The notes below the pieces were generated by a model that did no database searches, was not told where the DNA came from, and saw only the letters and a list, made by a program, of their open reading frames with translations. 64,000 nt of DNA from Asterias amurensis (taxonomy: Eukaryota; Echinodermata; Asteroidea; Forcipulatida; Asteriidae), in NCBI RefSeq assembly GCF_032118995.1, contig NC_092648.1, forward strand, positions 4,169,001 to 4,233,000, given 5' to 3'. A program made the translations under genes and the position numbers. Each line of letters begins with the position of its first letter. Position 1 is the stretch's first letter. Positions 32,278 to 45,200 of this stretch are shown in pieces.

Positions 32278-33619
32278 CTTGATTGGTGATTACAGTCCTT
32301 GTTCTGTTGTAAAAAACAATTTATAAAAAATTCATTCAATGCTTCAAGTCTTTCTAGAACTACCATCTCTTCGCTGTTTTCATTTCCGGCTGACACTTTG
32401 ATAAATGGACACTTGGTAGTTACTTAAAATAATTGTAAAATAATTGTAAGCATACATTAGTATTAACTTAATTGGTAACAAGGAATTGGAGAGTTGTTGA
32501 TAGTTTAAAACATTTGGACAAACAGCTCCCTCTAAGTTGGTACAAGGGTACAATTATCACAACCATTTAAAATTATGGCTTGGCAATGTCTGGCGAGTAC
32601 AACATACTCCCTAGGATGTCAAAAAACATGTTCAGTCCATTTCATTTCCACTCTGTACAGTGCAGTGCAGTCAGTGTGATTGATGCATAAAGTTTATCGT
32701 GAATAGCAAAGTATCAAGAAAGGGCGCTGTTGAACCCACACAAAGGTATAGGCGATGTATGTGCGAGTCGTGCATGACAACATACACAGCATAGCAAACT
32801 GCCCCATCATTGGCATAGTCATTGCCATTGCAATTGGCATAGGCCTACCTACTAGTACATGTAGTCTAGCCCAGGTTGGACTCCTCCGTTGCACACAATG
32901 CAATGGAAACTGATGTCTTACCAGGGGTATCACTGGGCATCATTGGCTACCATTGTATTGGCAATGCACCGGCAACTGTAGTAGCTGTGTATCATACCAT
33001 GATCATACAGTATAATAAATAGCATACAGTATACACAACACAGGCAGACGTGCAGTTCAACTTCTTCTTTATAAATTATTTAACTCGTCATCCAATCCTT
33101 CCTTCAAATTTTATCTTTACATTTTAAACAATTTGTACTAACTGTTAAAAAGTATTAAGCTTTTTTACCTTTATACTATGGCTGATCCATCCGTTTGAAC
33201 AACTCCTTTCACAGTGTGGGCAGCTACCGTTTTTACAAGCAAAACACAAGTTTAGCCTTGTTGAATTCCCCGCAAAAACTTAACTTCGGGGAAATGAAAA
33301 TAAAAAAAGAATAGACTGTCAACCCGTCTCTGGTTACCTATAGTGAACGCACGCAGTCTTACAGGAGCTAGACATTCAAGTTCCGTCGGTAAAATTGAAC
33401 AGCGCCCTCCATTGAAATTGTTTATTGACACATGTGCTCATTTGTTTTGATCACAGAGATGACTGTGCGCTTCTCACATTCTCAGCTGGTCAATGCATTG
33501 GAAGTCATCAACAAAGTCTTGTAACTTTGCATAGCTCCTGGTTATATGAGCTGGGTCTGTGTCGCTCAAAAGGAGTTCATAAGTCGCCATCTTCAAATCG
33601 CCAGTCTGCCGTAGACGAA
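32278..33619. promoter_or_regulatory. Divergent region of LRR1 and BHMT
   Basis: 1342 bp between start codons. A degenerate copy of the TTAA MITE lies at 32400-32545. AGCGCCCTC (the GAGGGCGCT motif in reverse) is at 33401-33409, about 210 bp before the BHMT start. Each gene may have its own core promoter, given the width. Confidence 0.55.
32400..32545 (-). mobile_element. TTAA MITE, family A, degenerate
   Basis: AATGGACACTTGGTAGTTAC and ACAGCTCCCTCTAAG; in the LRR1/BHMT divergent region. Confidence 0.5.
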
Positions 33620-36179
33620 ATGGAATCTTCGTTGTCAAAAAAGGTAGAATAAATAAAAATTAAACTTAATAAAAGTGGGTGTGTCACCTGCCACTCTCGT
33701 CACTCTCATCATCATAGAGGCATGGAGGTAGATAGAGGTAACTACGATGAGCGTTCTATTACCTCCATGCCTCTATGCTAGTACTACTTCTAGAAACTAT
33801 GAGGCTCTCCCGCTCACGGGGAGCCTTTACTAATTGAAAATTAATAGAAAAATGCAAATGTTGGACGTCACAAGTTGGATAACTTTCTGTATTTTCACCA
33901 CGGCAGGGAGTCTTTATATTTTTTTCACAAGTAAAAATAAGATTATTCTTATTAGGTTCATTGGTTTTTATTATAACCTTTTGGGAAAAAAGGCAGCTTC
34001 CATTTCACCCTACCTATGATTTAATTTAGTATGATAAAGAAATACTCTGAAAAGGCCTTCATGAAAGACTATACTCCTGGACCCCAATGAGCCTTGCAGA
34101 TGCCCAAATGGGCGAGTCCTTTGGCTCAACCTTGTAGGCTCAACACACGAAGGCAGAATTTATTCATGAACTCACCCACTCAACCATAGATAGACCTATG
34201 GCGTCAATTGTGCTGAGCTATGGCCAATTGCTGGGCACTTCTTTTGTTGGGAAATAACACCATTGTTGTATTTCTAAAGTCCTTTTGGTTGTTCAATAAC
34301 TTCAAAAGCTTTGCCCACAGTACAGGAAGAATTGAGTAGGTTTATGCATGGTTGAGAACTATGTTCTGATAGATAAAATATCTGGGGTATTGCAATATTT
34401 TTAATTGGTTCTAAGAAAAATAGGCCTACTGTAATTCAAAAAGTGTATTCTTCTCCTCTTGAGGATGAGCAGAGATACAAAGCGGGATTCTGCTTTCTGC
34501 ATCCTTGTGGCAGATCAACTTATCAAACCTCCCAAAAGAGTTTAGTTCAAGACTAGTCTGGATACATGATTTGAGGCATTACATCGTGGGGTATCAGTCT
34601 CCTGTCGATGACTAGAGCAAGCTAGTCCAAACTTTGAGACCAATTTAAGAACTCACTCCTCTGTAGTGCCGCTAATAATGATCCTCTTAAAGCTAAAGTA
34701 GTGTTAGTAGTCCCAGCCAATTTTCTATACCTTCCGCTCGGGTAGTAGTTACAAAGCAGGACAGTTCTTTTCAGAACTGAGAAGTTTCCCAAACAATCCA
34801 ATAAATCTATCTTCCGCCCAGGTAGTAGTACAAAGCAGGACAGTTCTTTTCAGAACTGAGAAGTCTCCCAAACATACGATAAATCTACTCCGTGGTAGTA
34901 GAATAAAGAAAGACAGTTCTCTAAGAACAAACTCTACCTGGCAAGTAGATACACACAGTGTCACTGCAAACTAAATACATTGATACCTCACCATGCTACG
35001 CCTCAAATCCTATAAGTAAAAACCCAATGCATAAACAAAATTTAAGATCATGGTGAGGTTCTTTTTTCCAGGCATTTGTTCCCTTGTAAAAAATTTGGAA
35101 CATTTTATAGGATACACAGGCTGAACTTCATTGTATGCATCATTTGTTTAATGTTATTTCTTTACCATTTGTTAATATGTTTTTATTCAAGGGGCAACAT
35201 TGGAAAATCAAATTAAAGTAGGAAGAATATTATGCCTGCTTCTCCATGCCTACTAACCTTTGTTTACAATAGTGTGACCTTGTACATTCTTGAGCCTTTT
35301 TATATACCAGGCAAATATACCATGCAAGATACTGCAATGGTCATTATGGAAAAGTTTACATTTTGCGTCATAATCCAAGAGTTAATAGAAGTAACAGCTG
35401 AACAAGTTTTGAGATGTGTCCCCTTCAATCCTATCAAAAGTTGATAAAAATAAGACTTGCAATCTCCTTAAAATGTAAAATTTATTGTTCCCTTCTTTTG
35501 AGCTGTGAACAAATTGTGCCTGCAGGAAGTCCAGTAGTCTTGGTTGATCTTTAGTAAACATGTGAGGTAACATCATCTTTTTATAGCATGTTCTGTTGTT
35601 TTTTTCCCAAAACGCTCTTGAAAACATAAAATTAACACATTTTTATGTTTGTTTTATTTTACCTTTACAAGTTTCCTAATGCAGCAAATCTTGCAGCTAA
35701 AAATGAATCACTGAAAAGTAGCAAGCATGCCTGTATGCTTTGTTTTTGAAAGGGCAAGGGCACTAAGGCATTTTCTCCTTGATAAAGGGCACCCTATGAG
35801 GAAATTGTAAGTATTTACTGGAGCCTTTCAAGGGCACCAAGGCAAAGACCATAGGGCCTTGCCTTTGTTGCCTCCAGCATGAAGTATCAGGCCTGATGAG
35901 CAAGGTAGTCACTACCCAGTGTGGGAGAGGGATATTACCTCACTATCTTTACAATAACATAACAACTTAGGTTTGTTTGCCTTAGGGATTTAGGTGTATT
36001 GATATTTAGTTACCAGTGCGGTACAAAATATGCAAATGAGTGAGGGTCTAAATGGTTCCTTGTTTGTGTTGTTTGACATGTTTGAAAAAGTTTTTTTGCT
36101 GTCATGTTTTGACAACCCTAGCCTTTTTCAGAACATTAATGAAAGTTTTAAAACAAACCAATTTGTTGTTGTTGTTGTT

Positions 36180-36216
<37 letters not shown>

Positions 36217-39200
36217 GGGGGGGGGGTGTACAAATGTTTGTAATGAAGTGTCTTCATTGGATATTTACCATTAGTTTTCTGTTATATCAGAATTATGTTT
36301 AGGGTTGGGGACGGGCTTACTAAAACCATATAGAGCAAGGAGTCAGACTAGAGCCTGATTTCAAAACTCTGCCCAAGCACAAAAAGCATTTCAAACAATT
36401 TTAATTAACAATTCTGTGAATGGCTAGCCCATCCTGTTCATTTATAAATGCTTACAGAAAATAGTTGAGCAACATTTACTGCTTAAAGTTGGCCCTGTCC
36501 TTGCTCTATGCTAATATACCAACCAAATGAATCCAAGGTTTTAATGCCAATATTTGGTAAGCATCCAGCAACCTAGTTCATTTCAAACCTACTCATCAAA
36601 CTAAGACTGTCTATAACAAGGTGGGAGATTGTTCCAAAGTTTTGGATCAGCGTACGACACAAATGCCCGATCACCTTGGGTAGCCCTTGGTTTTTCTTGA
36701 TGGGTGCGAACTTCGGAGATGGTAAGTTCATGGTTATGAGCTCTTGAAAGTACATTGGTGCTGAAAGGAATTTTATTGCACAAATGTCCGGAGCACTGGA
36801 GTAAACGGCATCCATACATTATTGTAAATAATGCACTATACTAATTTATGTTATCCTTGATGCATAACATCAACTAATTTTGTTTCTTTTCTTGATATAG
36901 AAAGGGCTTCTGGAACGTCTGGAAGATGGTGTTGTTATTGGTGATGGAAGCTACGTTGTAAATCTAGAGAAGCGAGGTTATGTTACTGCTGGTATGTGGA
37001 CCCCAGAAGCTGTCCTCAAATATCCAGAAGCCGGTATGACAAAACTGTTATAGTTGTAAAACTTTAATTTATAAGATTTTTGGGGTTGAACAAAGAATTG
37101 ACTAGAGTGGGATTCGAACCAACGACCTCCAGATTAACGTGCCGGATTAACTTTAATTCTTAAAAATATTTTAAATGACTTTCCTCACGGCTTCCCTGAT
37201 TCAACAGTGAGCAGGTTTGTCAGCTTAAGTGCAGAAAAGAGATTACTTTGAAGGAAAAGTGTACCACCCTTTGGTTATTGTCAAAGACCAGTCTTCTCAC
37301 TTGGTGTATCCCAACATATGCATAAAATAACAAACCTGTGAAAATTTGGTCTCAATTGGTTATCGAAGTTGCAAGAGAATAATGAAAGAAAAAACAACTT
37401 TGTTGCACAAACTTGTGTGCTTTCAGATGCCCAAAAAAGGCTTCAGACCTGAAGTATTTTATCAGATTCAAATATTTGAGTAAGAAATTTCCACTTATCA
37501 CAATTTTACTTCAGAGGGAGCCCTTTCTCACAATGCTTTAAACTATCAACCGCACTTTGATGCTCACCAAATAAGTTTTTACGCTCACAAATATTTTGAG
37601 TAATAGCCACTAGTGTACTTAAAAACTACGTCTATGAACCTGTGGTTCATCCCTCTCCCCCAGACTCATAAGCCCCTCCCCCTTACTCTACACTGTTATT
37701 GACAGTGGTACACTTTATCATGATTGTTTGACACAGATAGTCAATATTATGATTATCAACTCTAGATAGTGATAAGGGGCTTTGGGTCTAGCATTTGGCT
37801 TAGGCATAACAAACAAAAATGCTATGTTGGCGTAACCCGACCTACCCTAAAAAAACGGCCGACCCTGGATATATATTTTTTTTCAAGAGAAGAAATTTAA
37901 TGATCAAAATCTATTAAAGATATAAAAATAAAATAAATGTCATCAAGAGTTTAAGAATATACTATTTAGTATTGTGTAGCCTTGTTTTTAATTTTATCGT
38001 GTATACTACAAGCTTAAACAATTTTTGGGCTTGTTACGCCAACATAACACAAACAAATGTATGCCTTACTCTGTTTTCCCAGTTAACATAACAAAAGTGG
38101 AACTAGTCCTGGGGTCGATTTCACAAAGAGTTAGGACTAGTCCTAACTTAGGACTAGTCCTAGGAGATATACAAATTGCATGGATAGTCCTAAGTTAGGA
38201 CGAGTAACTGGTCCTAACTCGAGATAAGACTAGTCCTAACTCGTTGTGAAATCCACCCCAGCACAGATATCATATTTGTAATTGTTTTATCATAAATACT
38301 CTTTCCTAACTTCTAAAAGTCAACAGAAACTACGTCTCTGGATGCAGACATGCAACTGTAGCTTCACCATAAAGGAGGAAATGAACAAAATGTCAAAGAT
38401 TTTGAATAGTATTGTTCAATTTTGAATGGTTGAACCATGGTTAAACTGAGAATATAAAAAGAGAAAATCAGCTGATCTGAGAAAAAGTTGCATGCGCCCC
38501 TGTGGATAGGATAGCACAAACATTCATAATCCTATTCTGTTTGTGTATAGTAACTCCATGTGTGTCACCCCACATAAACAGTGCACACTACATTGATTAG
38601 GTTTCGATTAGATAAGAACGTCATGTGATAAGCACTAGTCTGGGACAACTTGCCACAGTCCTTCTGAACTATTCTTTTCGGCAATCAAATCGATGGATTT
38701 TTTTTGGGACTATCAGGAAAAATCTTGTGCTTAATTATTATAATAATAATAATAACTCGTTTTTATATAGCGTTTTCCACACCCGGAGGGCGTCCCAAAG
38801 CGCTTCACATTATTATTCCTGGTCACTGGGCCTCAATTCACTCCTTAAACCATCTCAGCTCCCTGGTGGGGAGTATGCAGCCTGTGCAACATTAATATGC
38901 GCTACTCGGCTAAATCAATCACAAGAACCATCTCTGCCCTCACAGGTACCAATTTACCCCTGGGTGGAGAGAAGCAATTATAGTTAAAGTATCTTGCTCA
39001 GGGACACAAGTGTCACAACCGGGATTCGAACCCACACTCTGCTGAACAGAAGCATCAGAGCTTGAGTTCGGTGCTCTTATCCGCTCAGCCACGACACCCT
39101 TTTTTTATTAATCGGAGGCCTTCTTCACGGAGGCAATAAAGCGATTGCCTTCATGCCCTTTGGTTATTGCGACTGCGTGCATGCGCAGCAAGAGTAGTTT

Positions 39201-42200
39201 GGGGGTATACTCTGACAAATTGACCCAGTACCAAATAGTGCCCTTTAAAGTAGGCCATAATGTGTCCATCATACCACCAAAATGGCTTATTGAAACCAGG
39301 TGGTTTAATATGGAATTTGAACAAAGTTCAAACCAGTTGGTTTTATATGGAAATTGGGTACTACCAGGTGGTCACAGTGTTGCAAGATTTAATTTTATGT
39401 AATTTATTTTGTGTCTATATTCAGTGCTTCAGCTGCATAGAGACTACCTACGAGCAGGTGCAGATATTCTCACAACATTCACATTCTACTCCAACGATGA
39501 AAGATTCAAAGTGCTTGAAGGTCAAACCAATGGAACCCCGGGCATGGACGGGAACATTCATGTAAGTGCTTTTTATAAGCTCTGATACAAATAAAATTAA
39601 TCAAGAAGATCATTTAGTGACAGTAACTACTGATTGCAAGAAGTCTTTGGCAAATGCTATGTTGGAGTGAAACCTCAAAATAATGGACCAGTGAAAAAAG
39701 CTGCTAAACCAATTTTTACACTACATGTACTCTTAATTTTCTACGGAATTTCCCCCAGGGAATAACAGGTTGCCTTTTCACAGTATGATTGCTTTGGGGA
39801 TAAAAGATACAGTGTAAACAGGGTTCATAATGAGCTTCCTTATCCTGCTAGCTGGTCACAGAAAGTTTAAATAGAAGAAGAAAAATATATATAAATATAT
39901 ACTTAGCCATATTGTTATGCAAAGCAAAGGACTAGGACACCATCAGGGTTAGACTTTTGGGACAAACGTGTCACAACTAATACAAAAATCCACACTCCTT
40001 GGTCCTTGTAGTTGCAAGACAATAATGAAAGAACAAACACCCTTGTTGCACAAATTTGTGTGCTTTCAGATGCCTAATAAAAGACTTCAGGCCTAAAGTA
40101 AAGGTTGTTATATTTAAGCAAGAATTACCTCTTTCCCCAAAACTGCATAACTTCAGTAGGAGCAGTTTCTCACAATGTTTTATACTATCAACAGCTCTCC
40201 ATAAGCCGTTATGAGGGATGGAGGACACAATACTATGAAACTATTAGGTCTGGGTAAATTTGTCTGTATACACTAAAACCAAACAGTGCACTACTATAGT
40301 GTTCGCCATATCTCAAAAAGGCTAATTGCTCGCTACCAAGTTATTTTGAGTTGTTACCAAAAGTGTCCTTGCTTTAAGTAAGAGAGACAACTCAATTGAG
40401 TCTTCCTGCTTTTTGTTTTACTTTCAACAGGCTCGTGATCTGAATCTCAAAGCCTGTGACTTGGCCAGGGAAGTAGCATCGGAAGGGGACGCTCTAGTGG
40501 CTGGTGGCTTCTCACCAGTCCGTCCATTCAGTGAGGACAAGAGCAAGGAGCACATCCAGGCGGAGTTCAAGAAGCAAGCGGACGTCTTCCAGGAGAAGAA
40601 AGTGGACTGTTTATTGGGAGAGGTAGGGCTTCAAAATAGTTTCATTTCATTTATTCTGGTTGTGAAGCCAAGGACTCTCAAAAAAGCAAACTTAATAATA
40701 ATAATACTAATAACCAGTTTTTATATTGCGCTTTTTACACCCGAAGGGCATCTCAAAGCGCTTCCAACATTAGTACCCCTGGTCACTGGGCCTTATAACT
40801 CATTCCTCAACTTATCTCAGCTTCCTGCGGAGTATACACCCTGTGCGACATTAATATGCGCTACACGGCTAAATCAATCACAAGAATCGCCTCAACCCTC
40901 ACAGGTACCCATTTACTCCTGGGTAACTGTACTAGCCAAGAACCCAATGTAGAAAAGACAAGGAATAAAGTTTCAGTTTAAGATGTGGAAGGACCACCGA
41001 GGTTGTATCCATTAGTTGACATTATATAGGATTTATGAGGCATTCATTGCATGGTTAGGTATCAATATATACTTGGCTTGCGGTAGCACCATGTTTGTAC
41101 CTTCTTGCAAAATTTTGTTCTTTAGAGAACTGTCTTGCATTATATTCTACTTTCGTGGAGACTTCTCAGTTCTGCTTTGTGCCTGTTCGGGGTTGCCCTT
41201 TGGCACCAAGTTGTATTTTGTGCAATGAAGGTGATACTTTGTAAACTAAACTAATCTAACCTAAGTTTATTCATTTTGGTTTCACCCATTATACACCCAT
41301 GTGTGTTAGCACTGTTTACTCCACAAAAACAGACAAAATCACAGGCACAGGGTAGGATTCGAACCCATGACCCTTGCAATTCTAGAACTAAGTTTGTTGC
41401 TTAAAGTGTGATTGTAAAAACAGACAAAATCACAGGCACAGGGTAGGATTCGAACCCATGACCCTTGCAATTCTAGAACTAAGTTTGTTGCTTAAAGTGT
41501 GATTGTAAAAACAGACAAAATCACAGGCACAGGGTAGGATTCGAACCCATGACCCTTGCAATTCTAGAACTAAGTTTGTTGCTTAAAGTGTGATTGTAAA
41601 AACAGACAAAATCACAGGCACAGGGTAGGATTCGAACCCATGACCCTTGCAATTCTAGAACTAAGTTTGTTGCTTAAAGTGTGATTGTATTTTTTTGTGC
41701 TGCAGTTTTTTGGGACAGTGGAAGAGGCAGAATGGGCGATTGAGGTCATGAAGACATTGGACATTCCAGTAGTCTGCTCCATGAGAGTACCTCCCTCTGG
41801 GGATGAGGATGGTATCCTGCCACAGGAGTGTGCTGTACGCATGGCAAGAGCAGGTAGTCATTTATTTGTGTGCACTTTTATGGGTGCATTCATTTAGCTT
41901 CCCCGGGTCGACCCCGGTGTGTGGCGTTATTTTTTTCAAGGACGAACGTGTGCAGATAATTACCCACATTTGTCCTGGGAAAAAAACCACCACACACCCT
42001 AAATAAACAGGGTTGGCTAATTCATAAAAGCTAATGTCCGTAAGTGGTTTGTAAAAAGAATACATGGGAAGGCTTAAAAAGGAAAAGGATAATAAGTTTT
42101 CAAAAGGGACTTTTTAGAGACCATTATTTTAGATACCATATCGGCCACCTGCAGCTTGTAGGTAAATGCATAGCAGCCGCAAACGGCCACAAGGTTTGAC

Positions 42201-45200
42201 CTACTTCCATTCACAAAAAGAGATCAAAGTAGATGTCAAGTCCGGATATGAAATTTTCTAATGTAGTATGTTAACATAGTATCCCACTTCCGACAAAATA
42301 GTTTCCATTACTACCATTACAAAGCTTTATGACAAGTAGGTTTTCAAGTAGGTTTTGCAAATTTAACATCTATTAAATTACACCATTTCTTTTCAGGTTC
42401 ATTACCCAAGTATGACCTTTAAGGGCACTGGACACCTTTGGTAATTGTCAAAGACCAGTATTCTCACTCTCGGTGTATCCCAACATTTGCATAATATAAC
42501 AAACCTGTGAACATTTTGGATCAATTGGTCGTCGAAGTTGAAAGACAATAATGAAAGAAGAAACACCCTTGTTGCACTTTAATGTGTGCTTTCAGATGCC
42601 TAATAACAGGCTTAAAGCCTGAAGTATTCTAATATTTGAGTGAGAAATAACCGCTTTCTCAAAAACTACGTTACTTCAGACATGGCAGAGGGAGCCTTTC
42701 CTCACAATGTTTTATACTATCAACGGCTCTCCTTTGCTCGTTACCGAGCAAGTTTTTATGCCAACAATTAAAAACAACCTGGGAAGCGGCAGCCAGGGGA
42801 AGCAGGGGCATTGCTCGTTACCGAGCAAGTTTTTACGCCAACAATTAAAAACCCATGTTTTTGTCCTACTGCTTAGGTGCTGATGTTGTTGGAGTTAACT
42901 GCATGTATGATCCTACCATTACACTAAAGACCCTTGCTCTGATGAAACAGGGTTTAGAAGAAGCAGGACTGAAGGCATACCTCATGGCTCAACCTCTTGG
43001 GTATCACAGCACAGAGGTTGAGAACGACCCTCGAGGGTACATAGCACTCCCAGAGTTCCCATTCGGTGAGTCACATCTTTCCACTCTAGTTTGTCTTTTT
43101 GTTCAACCCATATCGTTTAAAATTTACCCAGTCAGTTTCCATTGTTTTGTTTATAATATTTGATATCCACTTAAGTCGCATCCACTTAAGGTGATCCCCT
43201 GGCTGCCGCTTCCCAGGTTGAATCATAATTTGGGTGTGATACCTGGCCTCATGGCAGTTAATGGTTGTATGGCTTCTGACTGGCACCCAGAACAAAGATG
43301 TTAACAATATTAGGGAGACCGTAACATAGGGCTAGATAACTTAGTTGGTAGAGCGCCGGTACGTTTCCCGAGGTCGTTCGTTCGAGTCTCACTCTTGTAA
43401 ATTTTTCTTTCTTCAACCCCAACTCCTTTTAAACTCTTTCAGTGCCAAGGTTGTACATGTACATGTACATGTACGATCTATTTTATGTATTCTGAAAGTG
43501 CCATTATCAAAATGTACGATTTATTAATATGTACAACAAAAGTGTCATAAATCGTACATGTACGACTCACAACACACATGTTATCACGAGAGGACATTAT
43601 CACTCAAAAGATTATTTACAATGTAATAATTTATTGTATTATCTCACAATACTTGTGCCATTATCAAAATGTACGATCTATTTTATGTACTCGAAAAGTG
43701 TCATGTATCGTACATACGACACATAACACACATGTTATCAAGACAGGACATTATCACTCAAGAAATTATTCAAAATGTAATAATTGATCGTGTTATCTCA
43801 CGATACTTTTGTCTTTTTATAGCCATGGAACCGCGCTTACTGACACGTATGGACGTCCACACATTCACAAGGAAGGCATATGAGCTTGGAGTTAAATATA
43901 TTGGGGGCTGCTGTGGCTACGAGCCTTATCATATAAGAGCATCCGCAGAAGAGGTACACATTTAATAGATGTTTTAAAAATTTGCATCGGGGATCAAGAA
44001 CAATAATTTTGGTTTTCACTGAGTATACAGTGCTAACACTAATCGGTGCTTATGGGTAAAACAAAATAAATAGGTACAAATTTTATAAGAATAATAAATT
44101 TTGGTTTTCACTGAGTAAACAGTGCTAACACTTATCGGTGTTTATGGGTAAACAAAAAATTAATAGGTACAAATTTGATTTATTTTTGCAAATTTTATTA
44201 ATGGGAGGGGGGCTGGTTGAAGAGGGTTTGAGAGCAAACTATTTTGTTTGAAGGTTGAAATTTATTGCTAAGTTTAAATGACAATTTAACATGCATTATA
44301 AGTGTTCTGATTTTATAGTTTATTGAATTAATGGTTCTATTGTTTTGTCTATATTGTGGCATGTCTTGGCCGAGTGGTCTAGTTCACCGGACCCAAGCTC
44401 TGGTGTTGTCAGCAGCAGAGTGTGGGTTCAAATCCGGGTCATGGCACTTGTTTCCTTGAGCAAGGCACTTGACAATAAATGCTCAGTGAAAAAAGTTGGG
44501 AAGGTATTGCATTCTGCTCAAGCAAGGCTCCTAATGGATGATACCCATGCCAACATCCATATGGACTGTGAAGGGGCAACCCGGTTTAAGCCACAGGAGT
44601 AGGTGGCAATAAATAATTTGGGGGGCTAATCGTCCTAGAGCTGAATTGCGGACGCGGCTACATCGTGTTCGAGAAGCAGGCATGCAAGGGCGCATTCAGC
44701 TGCCAGCCACATCAACCCATTATGACCACGGAGCATAGCCAAGATCGAAAGTGTTTGATTTTTGCCTGAGGGAGGAAAACCGGATAGTCTGGAAAACCCT
44801 CATGGCACAGCAGAGAACCAATGCACAACTCAACTCACATATGGCCCCGACCGGGAATCGAACCGGGGTCACCTTGGTGAGAGGCGAGCGCTTTACGCAC
44901 AAGCCAACCATGCCACTGTGGCAATGTGCCCCTTATGGCAGTATAGGGTCAATAGCCTTAATCAGTTAACCCTCATCTTTAAATGGCCGTCCGGCCTTAT
45001 GATTTAACGCAATCTCTTATTAAATAAAAGTTAAAAAAATACATTCATATTATTTGTAGTCTTCTGATTAGAATGTGGTCTTTTATATTGTGTTAATATC
45101 TTGGGTTTGTTCGTTGTGTGTTAACAGTTAGCAGCCGAGAGAGGTTGTAGGCCACCTGGTGCAGACAATCATGAAGGTTTCAAAGCGCTTGAAAGGAGCA

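Noticed and set aside
41329-41690. CRISPR-like array
   Set aside because: Units are continuous 91-bp tandem copies with no repeat/spacer pattern, in an animal intron.
43331-43403. Possible tRNA gene
   Set aside because: D- and T-arm-like parts are seen, but the acceptor stem does not close, and reversed copies share its 3' tail.
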